A stretch of 64,000 bases of DNA from Anthoceros angustus (GCA_010909165.1 MU008165.1:682001-746000), one strand, 5' to 3'. Positions 45,122 to 55,490 are shown, counted from the first letter of the stretch. The notes: generated by a model from the sequence alone, not told the origin. Translations and numbers: made by a program.

Positions 45122-48100
45122 CTACCGGCGAGGCTCGAGTCTGGGGATGCTTTTAACCCCAACCAGAAAACTATGCACCAGCCCATCCATGTCCGTCCAC
45201 CAGCTCTGGCCAGGTTGCTTCCAGGCCCTGACAACTATTCTCCTTGCCTGCATATCCTGCGCCTGCTCCCACATCTCGGTGCCGGTGAATATGTTTGACA
45301 TGAGCACATATGCTGCATCATCCTTCTTGTCCAGCTTCAGTACTTGGTCGAAGGCATGGCGTCCCACCTCCAGGTCCCTCCACTTTTGACAAGCGCCTAG
45401 CAGAGAATGCCAAACTGCAGCGTCGGGGAGTAGAGGCATTGCTTTTACCAAAGCTAGGGCCTCGTCCAGTAGGCCTGCACGGCCCAGGAGGTCCACCATG
45501 CATGTGTAGTGCTCCACTGTTGGGTCGACGCCGTAGTTCTTGCTCATGCCGTCAAAGTACTCGCGCCCCTTGCTCACCAGACCTGTATGACTGCATACCG
45601 TGAGTAGACTAAGGAAGGTGATGCCATCTGGCTGTATGCCATCGCCTCTCATTCTGTCAACCAAGTCGAAGACCTCTGCACTGTCTCCCTGGCGGCTGTA
45701 TCCTGCAATCAGCGCATTCCAAGTGATAACATCTCTTTCAGGCAACGCCTCAAAGACGTTCTGTGCCTCAGCCATGCTCCCTGACTTCCCATACATATTT
45801 ATCAAACTTCGGGCTACATATTCATCAGCTTGAAGCCCTTGTTCTTCAATCTGTGCGTGTAGCTGCCTTCCCACATGCAAAGCCGCCACACTTGCGCACG
45901 CCTGCAGGAGGCTCGCAAATGTGACAGAATCGGGTACAGCAAGGCCTTCCTCTTGCATTGCACTGTAGAGCTCAAGGGCTTCCTGCCCCATGCCCTGCTG
46001 CGAATACTGCGTTATCATAGCATTCCATGTCACCACATCTTTTCGACCTAGTCCATCAAACACTTTTTGCGCGTCTTCTAGGCTACCACACTTTGCATAC
46101 ATGTTTACCAAACTGTTGGCTATCACCACATCAGCTTGGTGTCCTTGCTCTCTAATCTGCTTGTGAAGATCCTTCCCCTTCTCTAAGGCTGCATTGCCAA
46201 GATTTGCACATGCCTGAAGGACACAGAGAAATGTCACTGCATTGGGTAAGGCCATGCCATCTTCTTGCATAGCATTGTAAACACGCAGGGCTTCCAAGCC
46301 CTCGCCATTCTGGGAATACCCTGCAATCAGCACATTCCACGCCACAACATCTTTTTTGGCAAGTCCATCGAACACTGTCTGGGCATCCTCCACGCTGCCA
46401 CATTTTGCATACATATTTACCAAACTGTTCACCACAAACACATCGGCTTGATGTCCTCGTTCTCTAATTTGTGCGTGAAGCTCCTTCCCCTTCCCCAGAG
46501 CAGCAGTGCCCACACTTGCACATGCCTGCAAGAGGCACACAAAAGTCACAGAATTCGGCGTAGCAGCGCCATCTTCTTCCATGACACTGTAGAGATGAAG
46601 GGCTTCCTGCCCCTTGCCCTGCTGGGAACACCCTGCTATCATTGCATTCCATGTCACAACATCTTTCTCATCAAGTTCATCAAACACTCTCTGGGCCTCT
46701 TCCAAGCTGCCACACTTGGCATACATGTTCACCAAGCTGCTGGCTACAAACACATCAACATCGTGTCCTCTTTCTCTGATTTGCACATGAAGCTGCTTGC
46801 CCATCTCCAAAGCTGGGGTGCCCACAGTTGCGCATGCCTGCAGAAGACATACAAACGTAACAGAATCCGGCGCAGCATTCCCTTCTCCTTGCATATCCCT
46901 GTAGAGACGAAGGGCTTCCTGGCCCATGCCCTGCTGGGAGTACAGTGCTATCATGGCATTCCATGTAACCACATCTTTTTGACCAAGTCCGTCAAACACT
47001 CTTTGGGCATCTTCCAAGCTGCCACACTTTGCATACATGTTCACCAAACTGTTGGATACAAATGCATTAGCCTGGTGTCCTTGTTCTACAAGTTGTGTAT
47101 GAAGCTGCTTCCCCTTCTCCAACGCCTGGGAGCCCACGCTTGCACATGCCTGCAGAAGGCAGATAAATGTCACAGAATCAGGGACCGGCATGCCATTTCC
47201 TTGCATAGCACTGTAGAGACGAAGGGCTTCCTGGCCCATGCCCTGCTGGGAAAACCCTGCTAAGAGAGCAGTCCAAGAAACTGGATCTTTCTGTCCAAGT
47301 CCGTCAAACACTCTCTGAGCATCCTCCAGGCAGACACAGTTCGCATACATCTTTAGCAAACTGCTGGCTACAGTATCATCAACTTGAAGACCTTGTTCTC
47401 TGATTTGTGCATGAAGCTGCTTCCCCATCTCCAACGCTGGAGTACCGACAGTTGCACATGCCTGAAGGAGGCACAAAAACGTCACAGAATTTGGTGCAAC
47501 AATGCCTTCTTCATGCATAGCGCTGTAAAGACTAAGGGCTTCCTGCCCCATGCCCTTCTGGGAATATCCTGCTATCATGGCACTCCACGTCACCACATTC
47601 TTTTCACAAAGTCTGTCAAAGACGAAGCGGGCATCCTCTATGCTGCCACACTTTGCATACATGTTCACCAAGCTGTTGGCTACAAACACATCAGCTTGAT
47701 GTCCCCGTTCTCTGATCTGCTCATGCAGCCGCTTCCCCATCTCCAAAGCCAGGGTGCCCACACTAGCACATGCCTGCAGTAGACAAACAAATGTCACTGA
47801 GTTGGGAACAGCCATGCCTTCTTTGTGCATAGCATTGTAGAGGTCAAGGGCTTCCTGCCCCATGCCCTGCTGGGCATATCCTGCAATCAGAGCAGTCCAG
47901 GTCACCACATCTTTTCGACCAAGCCCATCAAACACTCTCTGAGCATCCTCTAGGCTACCACATTTTGCATACATGCTCACCAAACTGTTGGCCACGAACA
48001 CATCAGCATGATATCCTCGTTCTGTAATTTGCACATGAAGCTGCCTCCCCGTCTCCAATGCGGAGATGCCTACACTTGTACATGCCTGCAGGAGGCACAG

Positions 48101-48955
48101 AAATGTCACCGAATCGGGTACAGCCACACCATCTTCTTGCATGTCACTATAAAGCCGAAGTGCATCCTGCCCCTGGCCCTTCTGAGAGTACCCTGCGATC
48201 ATAGCATTCCATGTCACCACATTCTTTTGACCAAGCCCATCAAAGACATGCTGAGCATCCTCCAAGCTTCCACACTTGGCATACATGTCCACCAAGCAGC
48301 TAGAAAGCACCAAGTTCGGCTCAAGTCCACTGGCCAGCACATCAGCATGCACCTGCTGCCCAGTTTTCAAGTCTGATCCCCTCGCACAAGCCTGCAGGGC
48401 TGCCACGAACACATGCCCATCCGGCTTCGCCTCTGACCTTCGCATCCGATGATACAGCTCTATAGCCTGCTTATCTTGCCCATGTTTAGCATAAGCAGAA
48501 ATGATGGAAGACCACAGGAAGGCATCTGGTTTGGCGACCACGGAGAACACATCCATCGCGTCATGCAACATGCCATGAGAAGCATACATCCGTAGGATCT
48601 GGTTGCACAGGAAGGTGTCCGACTGGTACCCCTTTTCCACCGTGGAAGCATGAACCCGACGACCCAGAGTAAGATCCCTCTTCAATACACATTTCCTCAG
48701 CAGAGTATAAAAAACAGACTTGGAAACACAACAGTCCGTGTGCACCAGGGCTTCCAGAGCCTCGACAGCCTCAATAAGACGGCCCTGATGACATAGCTTC
48801 CTCACGGTTTCAGGCGTGGCAGCGGCCCTCTCGCATCCTGCAGGCCTGCTAGAGCCAGGATCATCCGGCAAGCTCCAAGTGGATTTGCAGGCACGCCGAG
48901 CCATAAGACGAGCAGGAGATCTCCCTCCAATTCCAGTTAACCTAAAGACAGCCAT
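45122..48955 (-). CDS. PLS-class PPR protein with E-type C terminus, no DYW domain
   Basis: One uninterrupted frame. I chose the ATG at 48955 (gagccATGGct, strong context) over 48991 because MAVFRLTGIGGRSPARLMAR then forms an Arg-rich, acid-free organelle-targeting-like N terminus; length 1277 residues. From ~residue 80 there are PPR motifs in P-L-S triplets of ~100-105 residues. Each reads like TFVCLLQACASVG, then VFVANSLVNMYAKCGSLEDA, then DVVTWNAMIAGYSQQGMGQE; about eight near-identical triplets follow two more divergent ones. The C-terminal ~130 residues match the E1/E2 region (HYTCMVDLLGRAGLLDEA, WHSLLGACQKW, AYVLMSNIF, GQSWWTDMDGLVHSFLVG), then the protein ends without E+ or DYW. PLS proteins bind organellar RNA site-specifically, mostly for C-to-U editing; this one would need a DYW partner. 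Confidence 0.93.
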   Translation of the reverse strand: MAVFRLTGIGGRSPARLMARRACKSTWSLPDDPGSSRPAGCERAAATPETVRKLCHQGRLIEAVEALEALVHTDCCVSKSVFYTLLRKCVLKRDLTLGRRVHASTVEKGYQSDTFLCNQILRMYASHGMLHDAMDVFSVVAKPDAFLWSSIISAYAKHGQDKQAIELYHRMRRSEAKPDGHVFVAALQACARGSDLKTGQQVHADVLASGLEPNLVLSSCLVDMYAKCGSLEDAQHVFDGLGQKNVVTWNAMIAGYSQKGQGQDALRLYSDMQEDGVAVPDSVTFLCLLQACTSVGISALETGRQLHVQITERGYHADVFVANSLVSMYAKCGSLEDAQRVFDGLGRKDVVTWTALIAGYAQQGMGQEALDLYNAMHKEGMAVPNSVTFVCLLQACASVGTLALEMGKRLHEQIRERGHQADVFVANSLVNMYAKCGSIEDARFVFDRLCEKNVVTWSAMIAGYSQKGMGQEALSLYSAMHEEGIVAPNSVTFLCLLQACATVGTPALEMGKQLHAQIREQGLQVDDTVASSLLKMYANCVCLEDAQRVFDGLGQKDPVSWTALLAGFSQQGMGQEALRLYSAMQGNGMPVPDSVTFICLLQACASVGSQALEKGKQLHTQLVEQGHQANAFVSNSLVNMYAKCGSLEDAQRVFDGLGQKDVVTWNAMIALYSQQGMGQEALRLYRDMQGEGNAAPDSVTFVCLLQACATVGTPALEMGKQLHVQIRERGHDVDVFVASSLVNMYAKCGSLEEAQRVFDELDEKDVVTWNAMIAGCSQQGKGQEALHLYSVMEEDGAATPNSVTFVCLLQACASVGTAALGKGKELHAQIRERGHQADVFVVNSLVNMYAKCGSVEDAQTVFDGLAKKDVVAWNVLIAGYSQNGEGLEALRVYNAMQEDGMALPNAVTFLCVLQACANLGNAALEKGKDLHKQIREQGHQADVVIANSLVNMYAKCGSLEDAQKVFDGLGRKDVVTWNAMITQYSQQGMGQEALELYSAMQEEGLAVPDSVTFASLLQACASVAALHVGRQLHAQIEEQGLQADEYVARSLINMYGKSGSMAEAQNVFEALPERDVITWNALIAGYSRQGDSAEVFDLVDRMRGDGIQPDGITFLSLLTVCSHTGLVSKGREYFDGMSKNYGVDPTVEHYTCMVDLLGRAGLLDEALALVKAMPLLPDAAVWHSLLGACQKWRDLEVGRHAFDQVLKLDKKDDAAYVLMSNIFTGTEMWEQAQDMQARRIVVRAWKQPGQSWWTDMDGLVHSFLVGVKSIPRLEPRR

Positions 48956-49110
48956 GGCTCCCTCCCAGAAGCACGCGTCCTCATCTTGCACTTAGCAAAC
49001 AGCAGCTTCTACCTGGTGGGATCGTTCGGGGAACTGCTGGGCATGGAGAAGGTGTGCCCATGCAGCTGCAGTGGCGACGGGCCAGGATGACGGCCTTGAA
49101 GCGTAGGAGG

Positions 49111-49123
49111 TACGTACGTACGT

Positions 49124-49154
<31 letters not shown>

Positions 49155-49214
49155 TACATACATACATACATACATACATACATACATACATACATACATA
49201 CATACATACATACA

Positions 49215-49246
<32 letters not shown>

Positions 49247-49373
49247 CATACATACATACATACATACATACATACATACATACATACATACATACATACA
49301 TACATACATACATACATACATACATACATACATACATACATACATACATACATACATACATACATACATACAT

Positions 49374-49407
<34 letters not shown>

Positions 49408-49408
49408 T
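49111..49408. repeat. CGTA / CA / TACA compound microsatellite
   Basis: Starts with four tacg-type units (49111-49125), then (CA)n to ~49149, then (TACA)n of about 60 units to ~49391 with one interruption (catatacata, ~49241), then (CA)n to 49408. It lies ~155 bp upstream of the PPR start codon. Frames through it give MYVC-type repeats and are not genes. Confidence 0.98.
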
Positions 49409-50066
49409 CTGACTTACTTAGTATGTATGTATGTGATAAAGCATCACTTACACTATGTTGCCAGCCAGTAGCTGGCCTTTGCGTGGCTTCAAATTTTTTG
49501 TTTTTTGATACCGTGCATGGATGATATTGACGGGTTCTTAGATATTAGGCGGCTGTTGACTTACCTTGCCGCCATGTTGCAGCCAATAAAAAGCCTATGT
49601 AATGCATTCTCTTTGCAACACCTGGTTCTTGGGATCTGCACCTTCATGATAGCTCTTCTTAATTTTTCCTCTCCTTATACCCACAGCAGCTTAGTAGCCC
49701 TCCACTCTAATCTAGCATTCTTGTCGGCTCCCTCTCCTCCTGATCCCTCAGCCCTATCCGGACCCCTAGCTTGGGACTCTTTGTTACTTTGGTGTTCTTG
49801 GGAAGATTGCCAACTTGATGGCCTACATGGCTCAGCAAGTGAGATTGCTCACCGTTCAGACCTTTGCAATTTTCCTGTGCAGATCTGTTGGTCTGCTCAT
49901 GTGCTCTTGTTCCAATTCGTTGTGCTGGATTTTCCCTTTGCTGGCAGGTACTTGCTTCCTGACCGCTGGTTTTCCTTTGATTGCAACTAGCAATGTGTCT
50001 GCAAATATAATGTGTGGTAGGGTTTGATTTTCACTGCTGCTCAAGTGCCATGGATCCTCCATTCTG
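49409..50066. other. Unassigned sequence
   Basis: A 161-codon plus-strand frame (49505-49990) is hydrophobic and Leu/Ser-rich but has no recognisable domain. I do not call it a gene. Confidence 0.4.
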
Positions 50067-50946
50067 GCCAGAAATCCATGCTAAGGAGGTCCCTTTTGGA
50101 GCTGATGAAGGGGGGACGGAGGAGCTGCCCCACCAGGCCCTGGATTTTTACAGCAGTCTAGGATGTCTGCAGGCTTGGTGTGCTTGGGATGTTCATGGAG
50201 TTTCCTTGCTGCTGATTTTTTGTCTCATCACAGTCATGAGGTCTGTAGGTCATGGTGTGAGTTTCATGTTTCTTAAATAACATGATTGTGTACACTCCAC
50301 ACTTGCTTTGGATGATGGCATTTGTGATATAATGTTCCATGACTAACCTGGATGAACTCATGCTATGTACATACAGTGTGCTCTTTTACAGGCTTTTTTG
50401 GTGACTTCCAAAGATGGTAGTTGCCACATCCTGGCTAGCTACTTGCTGGTATTTGCTTTGAACTCCTGCTGATTTCACATGCAATGTATTTTATATGCCC
50501 ATCCACGACCAGCCAGAAATCCATGCCGATAAGGTCCCGTTTGGAGCTGATGAAGGGGGAAAAGAGAAGCTGGCCCTGGGTCTTTATAGCAGTCTAGGAC
50601 GTCTGGAGGCTTGGTGTGCTTAGGATGTTCCTGGAGTTTTCCTTGCTGCTGATTTTTGTCTCATCACAAGTCATGAGGTTTGTGGGACATGTGTGTGTTT
50701 CATGTTTCTTAAACAAAATGATTGTGCACACTACACATTTGCTTTGGATGATGGCATTTGTGGCGTAAGTGTTCCATGACTAACCTAGATGAACTAATGC
50801 TTTGCACATACAATGTCTTCTTTTACAGGCTTTTTTGGTGATTTCCAAAGATGGTAGATACCACACCTTGGGTAGCTACCTGCTAGTCTTTGCTTTGAAC
50901 TCCTGTTGATTTCATATGCAATGCATTTCATTTACCCATCCACGAT
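50067..50946. repeat. Tandem duplication of ~440 bp
   Basis: Unit 1 is 50067-50511 and unit 2 is 50512-50946. Landmarks gccagaaatccatgc, ggagctgatgaagggg, catgtttcttaaa, gatgatggcatttgtg and ttttacaggcttttttggtga recur at an offset of 445 falling to 437. No long ORF is conserved between units. Confidence 0.9.
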
Positions 50947-51730
50947 CATTTGTAACTAATTACCCCTGAGTCTCGAGCACCATAAAAAGTTTGAGCTGAT
51001 TCCAGCGAGTCGTGTAAGTCCTCAAACGAGGCAATTGGCAAGTCATTGTGGCTTATATATATGTACATACATACATATAATAGGTATGCTGCCTGTATGT
51101 ATGTAACAATTGTAGGTGATTTTTTTTCAAAGACCAAGGTACATGGTTGCCATTGTTTTCCTGGCCAGAGCGGACAGCCATAGTACGTGTTCAGGAAAAG
51201 ACTGAACAATGTGCTGAAGTAGATTTCGGTGGATAATTGGCTATAGCGGATTGTTATGTCACACAATTTCCAAAAATACACATGTTGCACGCAAACTTGC
51301 TAGCATGCTTGCAAGTGTGAAAACCTCCGGTGGTTGCCTAAGATGGACTAGTGTCCAGGATTACCTTTGATCCTTAGAATCCCAACTTCTCTTCTCCGCC
51401 TCACCTTGCTTATCTCTTCTCTGGCTGCTGCTCCCTCACACGAACGCTAACCAAGATTTAAGCCCATTGGCCTGCCTGAGGCTGCTCCTCTATGCTCATC
51501 TTGCACCTCTCCTACCATTGCCGTGAACTTCCCTCCCTATCACATCAGCATCCCTTGCTAGTGTTGACAATGCCAACTCCATGGCTGATATCGGGACATT
51601 CCAGCAATTTATGGAAGTGCAACATGTGGTATTTCATCAACTTTCTTGTGACTCTTAAGTGCTCACCCTTTTTTATTCTCATGCCAATAATTATTTTTGA
51701 GCGAATATTGCATCCATGAAGTCTTGCAGA
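50947..51730. other. Unassigned sequence
   Basis: Includes a short atgtacatacatacatat run near 51060. No supported gene. Confidence 0.4.
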
Positions 51731-51856
51731 ATGGGTCCTGGATCTTCCACTGGCCGACCATAAATCCAAGCAATGGGTCCTGGATCTTCCACTGGCCGAC
51801 CAGAAATCCAAGCAATGGGTCCTGGATCTTCCACTGGCCGACCAGAAATCCAAGCA
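51731..51856. repeat. 42-bp minisatellite, three units
   Basis: Unit starting atgggtcctggatcttccac at 51731, 51773 and 51815; the copies differ at about one position. The period is a multiple of three and a plus-strand frame reads NGSWIFHWPTRNPS per unit (51697-52110). No domain was recognised and coding status is uncertain. Confidence 0.9.
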
Positions 51857-52640
51857 ATGATCACCCAGTGGAAACTGATGACGGGGTGGGAGGTCATGGC
51901 TCACCTACCATGATACCCTTTGCAAGCATTGGTGGTTGTTTGGGAGCCTTGGTTATCTTGCTTACACCACTTGTACGTTTGGTAGCTAACCAAGTTGCAT
52001 CAGCAAAACGTAGCATCTTGAGATTGGCTAGGCTAACGATTAACCAAGTTACCTGTATCATGCCTGGTCTTATACAGGACACTGCCAGAAGAAAATTGTC
52101 GGCTTGCTAATGGCCTTACCCACGAAACATGTGTGAGTAGTGTTCCATTTTTTCAGTCAGATACAGCCTGGATACCATGTGCAGATCAATGTTGATCTTA
52201 ATTTGTACATCCCTGTCTTCCAAGGATGCCTCTTGCTGCTGATCTCCCTCTGCCATAATTGCATCTTACGTGATGAGAAAAGCTCTTCCCGCACGTACCT
52301 GATTGGTATGAGCATTACTGGCTCCATGGTCTGGATTGCCCTCTATTTTCCAAGTTCAAGCAACTTCTTCCTCCTTCACAGGACCCTGGAGTCGGGGCAA
52401 TTTTGCTGACGATGTGTTTTGAACGTTGTGTACCCGATCGCGCATCGCGCATGGAAACATGGGGCACCGATGGACATGGTGAGGATACCGGGAACCGGCG
52501 CGCTGGTGGTGACCGTCTGCCTCATGAGGAGCCGCATGCATGCCTCATGCCTCGGGAGCAGAGCGTGAACCATTTATGTACTTTGTAATGATATTTACTG
52601 CTGAAGGCCTTGACGGCAAACGGACGGTTCACGCTCGCCG
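51857..52640. other. Unassigned sequence
   Basis: The repeat-bearing frame continues to 52110 through a hydrophobic stretch (IGGCLGALVILLTPLVRLV) that could be one membrane segment. Without homologs I do not assign a gene. Confidence 0.35.
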
Positions 52641-52767
52641 CGGTGCATGTGGGTGAATATAGGTAAATGTGGGTTCACGCTCTACGCTCCAACATCCCCT
52701 TCCTTCCTTGGAGGCTTCCTTTGTTCCATCCATCAGGGTGCTGTTCCTCAGCCGTCCTCCTGAAGCA

Positions 52768-52875
52768 ATGGCGGCTCCCACGCGGAACAGCGGACTTCCC
52801 AGCTTCGCCTGTCCCTGCCCTGATTGTGAGCGCAATGGACAAGTTTACCGCAAATTCGAGGACAGAACTTTGTAG
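52768..52875 (+). pseudogene. Short Cys-containing ORF start, paralogous to 56861
   Basis: MAAPTRNSGLPSFACPCPDC and on to a stop at 52875 (35 codons). The related start at 56861 reads MASPAVRNSEIRCLPCLCPD. Both follow a tcctc-rich leader. They look like two eroded copies of the 5' end of one gene or element; family unknown. Confidence 0.4.
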
Positions 52876-53251
52876 AGAACTTTTTAATCTGGCTCCAACA
52901 AGAGCGATGCTTGAGAGACTTTTAAAGACGTCCAATAATTATCTATCCGCCCCAGGGGGCATGTGTGCAAGTAGTCGCATGGCCGAGAGTTGGGAGTTCA
53001 GAACCGACTGAAGCAATATGGTAAATTGACTCCCTACCGGCGTGCTCAATGTGCGAGTGATCCAAGAAAGCACAAGGTAGAAGACATCTGACGCAATCAG
53101 GGCATATTGCTAATGTTTATAAGGGGCCATACACGATGCACCAAGTAGTGCTAACCGACAAGTAAAATCATTTAGCGACAAGAGACAAAGCGACACAACA
53201 TAAGCAATCACAAAAGGACGTGTACGGACACACTAATAAATACCACCCTAG

Positions 53252-53349
53252 CCTGCCCCCGCAGATGTAGCATCTGATGTCCACATCCTTCACGAATGTG
53301 CCTGCCCCCGCAGATGTAACATCTGATGTCCACATCCTTCACGAATGTG
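53252..53349. repeat. 49-bp tandem duplication downstream of SKP1 C
   Basis: The unit beginning cctgcccccgcagatgta occurs at 53252 and 53301, differing by one base. The corresponding region of SKP1 B (~30915-30963) has a single copy, so the duplication arose after the two genes separated. Confidence 0.95.
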
Positions 53350-53388
53350 GAGGAGTACAAAGAGACTCCTAAACGAAGGCCCACTCAC

Positions 53389-54148
53389 TCACTTCCTCTT
53401 AACCTCCGCTTCCTCCTCCGGATTGAGGTAAACCTTGATTTTGAATGTATTCCGAATCTCCTCAGGACTCTTGTCTTCGATCATATCTGCCGCGGCTTGA
53501 CAGGTCAAATGCAGCAGCTTGTTGATGTTCAGGTAACTGGCCGCCTGCTCCACAAACACAAACACAGGTTTACAATGTCGTACAGCAAAGTTAAGCTCCT
53601 GCTGGTTCGCTTAAAGTAGGAAGGGTCTGATGAACCCTCTATACCATGACGCAAACCAAAACAACTCAAGTTTGCAACACAACAAACCAGCCAAACCATG
53701 GAACAGCTATCAACCGCACCCCATGATACACTACCACCACAACGGCTAGGAATTCAGGCGGAAGTACGAGTGTTGTGCACTATGGCCTCATGCCAACCGC
53801 CTCGCATCAAATTTAACAGAGCGAAAGGGCCAGTTTACTCACATTGATGAGCTGAAACAGGGTCGCCTGGTCGACCTTCACGAATTCCCGGTCCCAGCGC
53901 TTGATTTCATCGTCGGCAGACGCCGGATTGTCCTCAGACTTCTGCATGGCCTCCACATGAAATTTGCAATACTCAAGGACCTTCGCCAAGATTTTCCTGC
54001 GGACGTTAGGGATCGAGATAAGGCTTTCAATGCCCATGTCTTCAATCAGATCCTTCACAATCTGGCTCTCCTGCGCGACAGCTTCGTCAACCTCAAAAAT
54101 CTCATCATTGTCCCAGCTCTTCAACTTCACCTTCCTCTCCGGAGCCAT
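53389..54148 (-). CDS. SKP1: SKP1-like protein C (two exons), shortened C terminus
   Basis: Exon 1 is 54148-53843 (102 codons), intron 53842-53545 (298 nt, GTGAGT donor, CAG acceptor), exon 2 53544-53389. The product is 153 residues. Exon 1 has [39 protein letters not shown] and LFQLIN. Exon 2 has [33 protein letters not shown] and ends EAEVKRK. Where copy B continues FEWVFV, a gagtgagtg expansion adds two nucleotides and creates TGA at 53391. The lost tail includes the conserved aromatic C terminus of the family, so F-box binding may be reduced. Flanking similarity to copy B extends to ~53125 and ~54560. Confidence 0.85.
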
Positions 54149-54362
54149 GGCTGCGACAGCTAGACCTGGCAACAGGCACACAAGCCTAAGCCTCCCCTCG
54201 CCCGTGCACGTACGGCACACCGGAATTAGAGCAAGGGTTGAGGGCACATAGAACCGATCCAAACCAGACGACCAGAGACAATCTAGAAGAGGCGCACTCA
54301 AAGCCTACGACAAACAGAGCCGGCGAGCTGGAGACACAAAAATCACACTACCAAGCGAGAGA

Positions 54363-54480
54363 CATATATAGCCCCGATTGATCGGCAAACTGGTTCTCGA
54401 TAATATAAGTCGTCAGCTGCCTACATGTATAGTCGAGATTGATGGCAGCCTGCAGCTGCAATAGGTTCTCGATTTTCTGT
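54363..54480 (-). promoter_or_regulatory. Duplicated TATA module upstream of SKP1 C
   Basis: Plus-strand catatatag at 54363 and catgtatag at 54424 (61-bp offset), each followed by gattgat-ggc and ggttctcgat. The nearer box is ~215 bp upstream of the ATG. It is the counterpart of 31971-32100. Confidence 0.6.
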
Positions 54481-55365
54481 GAGCTGCTGGGCTAGGGACA
54501 TGTATCTCGAGACGGCACTAGGAAACTTGGCCTCCATATGCATTCCAGCCGCCCGCGGCACTGACAATCTCAGAGGCCAATGGACGGATTCTCAACATCG
54601 GAGTGTACACGCATGTGATCGAGAACGGTCCCAATTGGACCAAGCCGCTGGTAGCGGCGGGTGTGGACGATCAGGCATGAAGATCCCATCAGGCAGGATT
54701 TAAAAGTGTTTACGTAACACCTTTGAAAGTGTAAGGTCTAAAAAGCGTTCCAAGAGTGTTACTAAGCTAGGTTTCCACGCACACGTAGTAGTGCAGGCAG
54801 CTGCTGCCTGCCGGCGGTAGCCGAGATGTGGTGAATCTGCAAGTGGGTCGATCCAGTTTCGAGAGGCTTAGGCTGGTTGGTCAGGACGAGGTGAGCGGAC
54901 AGCAGGTGTACGCCTATTCCAGCGACTCGAACCGCAGCTTTCAGGTTCCCGGAGTTATCTGCAGCTTTTAGGTTCCCAGAGTCCTGGCTTAACTAAGATT
55001 TCATGTCCTGAAGGATATACAAGAGCGTTTTTGTGCTCTGCCCTGTGCCATGCACAGCTTGGACTGTATCAGATGTATGGTAATCGATGTGGACTCCACA
55101 CTGTGGATTGTATGCCGATTAGGGCATAGATGCATAAATCTGTACGTACACAAAGTCAGCTCTGACAACGAGGGAAAGGGAGAGCAGGAGGCAAGCTTTG
55201 CCTCGTCCGTGTGAGTAAACGTCATCCCACTCTCGCTTTCATGTAAGTACCAAGTGCTTAAGGCCTTGGTACTTACATGATGCTGCAAGCTTTCGAAGAT
55301 GGATTAGGTACCGGAATGGAGGCCAAGTTTCCATGTGCCGTCTCGAGATTGTCTCAGCTACCCCA
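54481..55365. other. Region between the head-to-head SKP1 copies C and D
   Basis: Includes gctgggctagggacatgtat (54487) and the matching sequence in reverse at ~55310-55350, far-upstream SKP1 sequence on both sides. At ~55196-55240 gcctcgtccgtgtgagtaaa repeats the exon 1/intron boundary of copy D (55960-55980), an orphan fragment. The middle (54560-55190) has no gene I can support. Confidence 0.5.
55240..55279. repeat. 15-bp perfect inverted repeat with 10-bp loop
   Basis: Arms CATGTAAGTACCAAG (55240-55254) and its exact complement CTTGGTACTTACATG (55265-55279). The same arm sequence occurs once upstream of SKP1 B (~32180). It marks the outer limit of SKP1-upstream homology for copy D. Confidence 0.95.
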
Positions 55366-55490
55366 ACAGCTGACAGCTTATCGAGAACCAGTTGCCAGCT
55401 GCCATCAATCTGGACTAAATATGTTGGCAGCTGACGGCTTACATTATCGAGAACTAGTTGCCGGCTGCCATCAATGTTGGCCTATATATG
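55366..55490 (+). promoter_or_regulatory. Duplicated TATA module upstream of SKP1 D
   Basis: atcgagaaccagttgccagc at 55379 and atcgagaactagttgccggc at 55446 give a 67-bp offset. The promoter-proximal copy ends in ctatatatg (TATA-type, 55482-55490), ~175 bp before the ATG; the distal copy has taaatatg instead. Confidence 0.6.

Noticed and set aside
46265-47263. 332-codon plus-strand ORF and others antisense to the PPR gene
   Set aside because: They mirror the repetitive PPR coding sequence; the minus strand carries the full set of conserved PPR motifs.
48981-49524. Several 130-156 codon ORFs rich in MYVC or IHTY repeats
   Set aside because: They are translations of the TACA/CA microsatellite in different frames, not genes.
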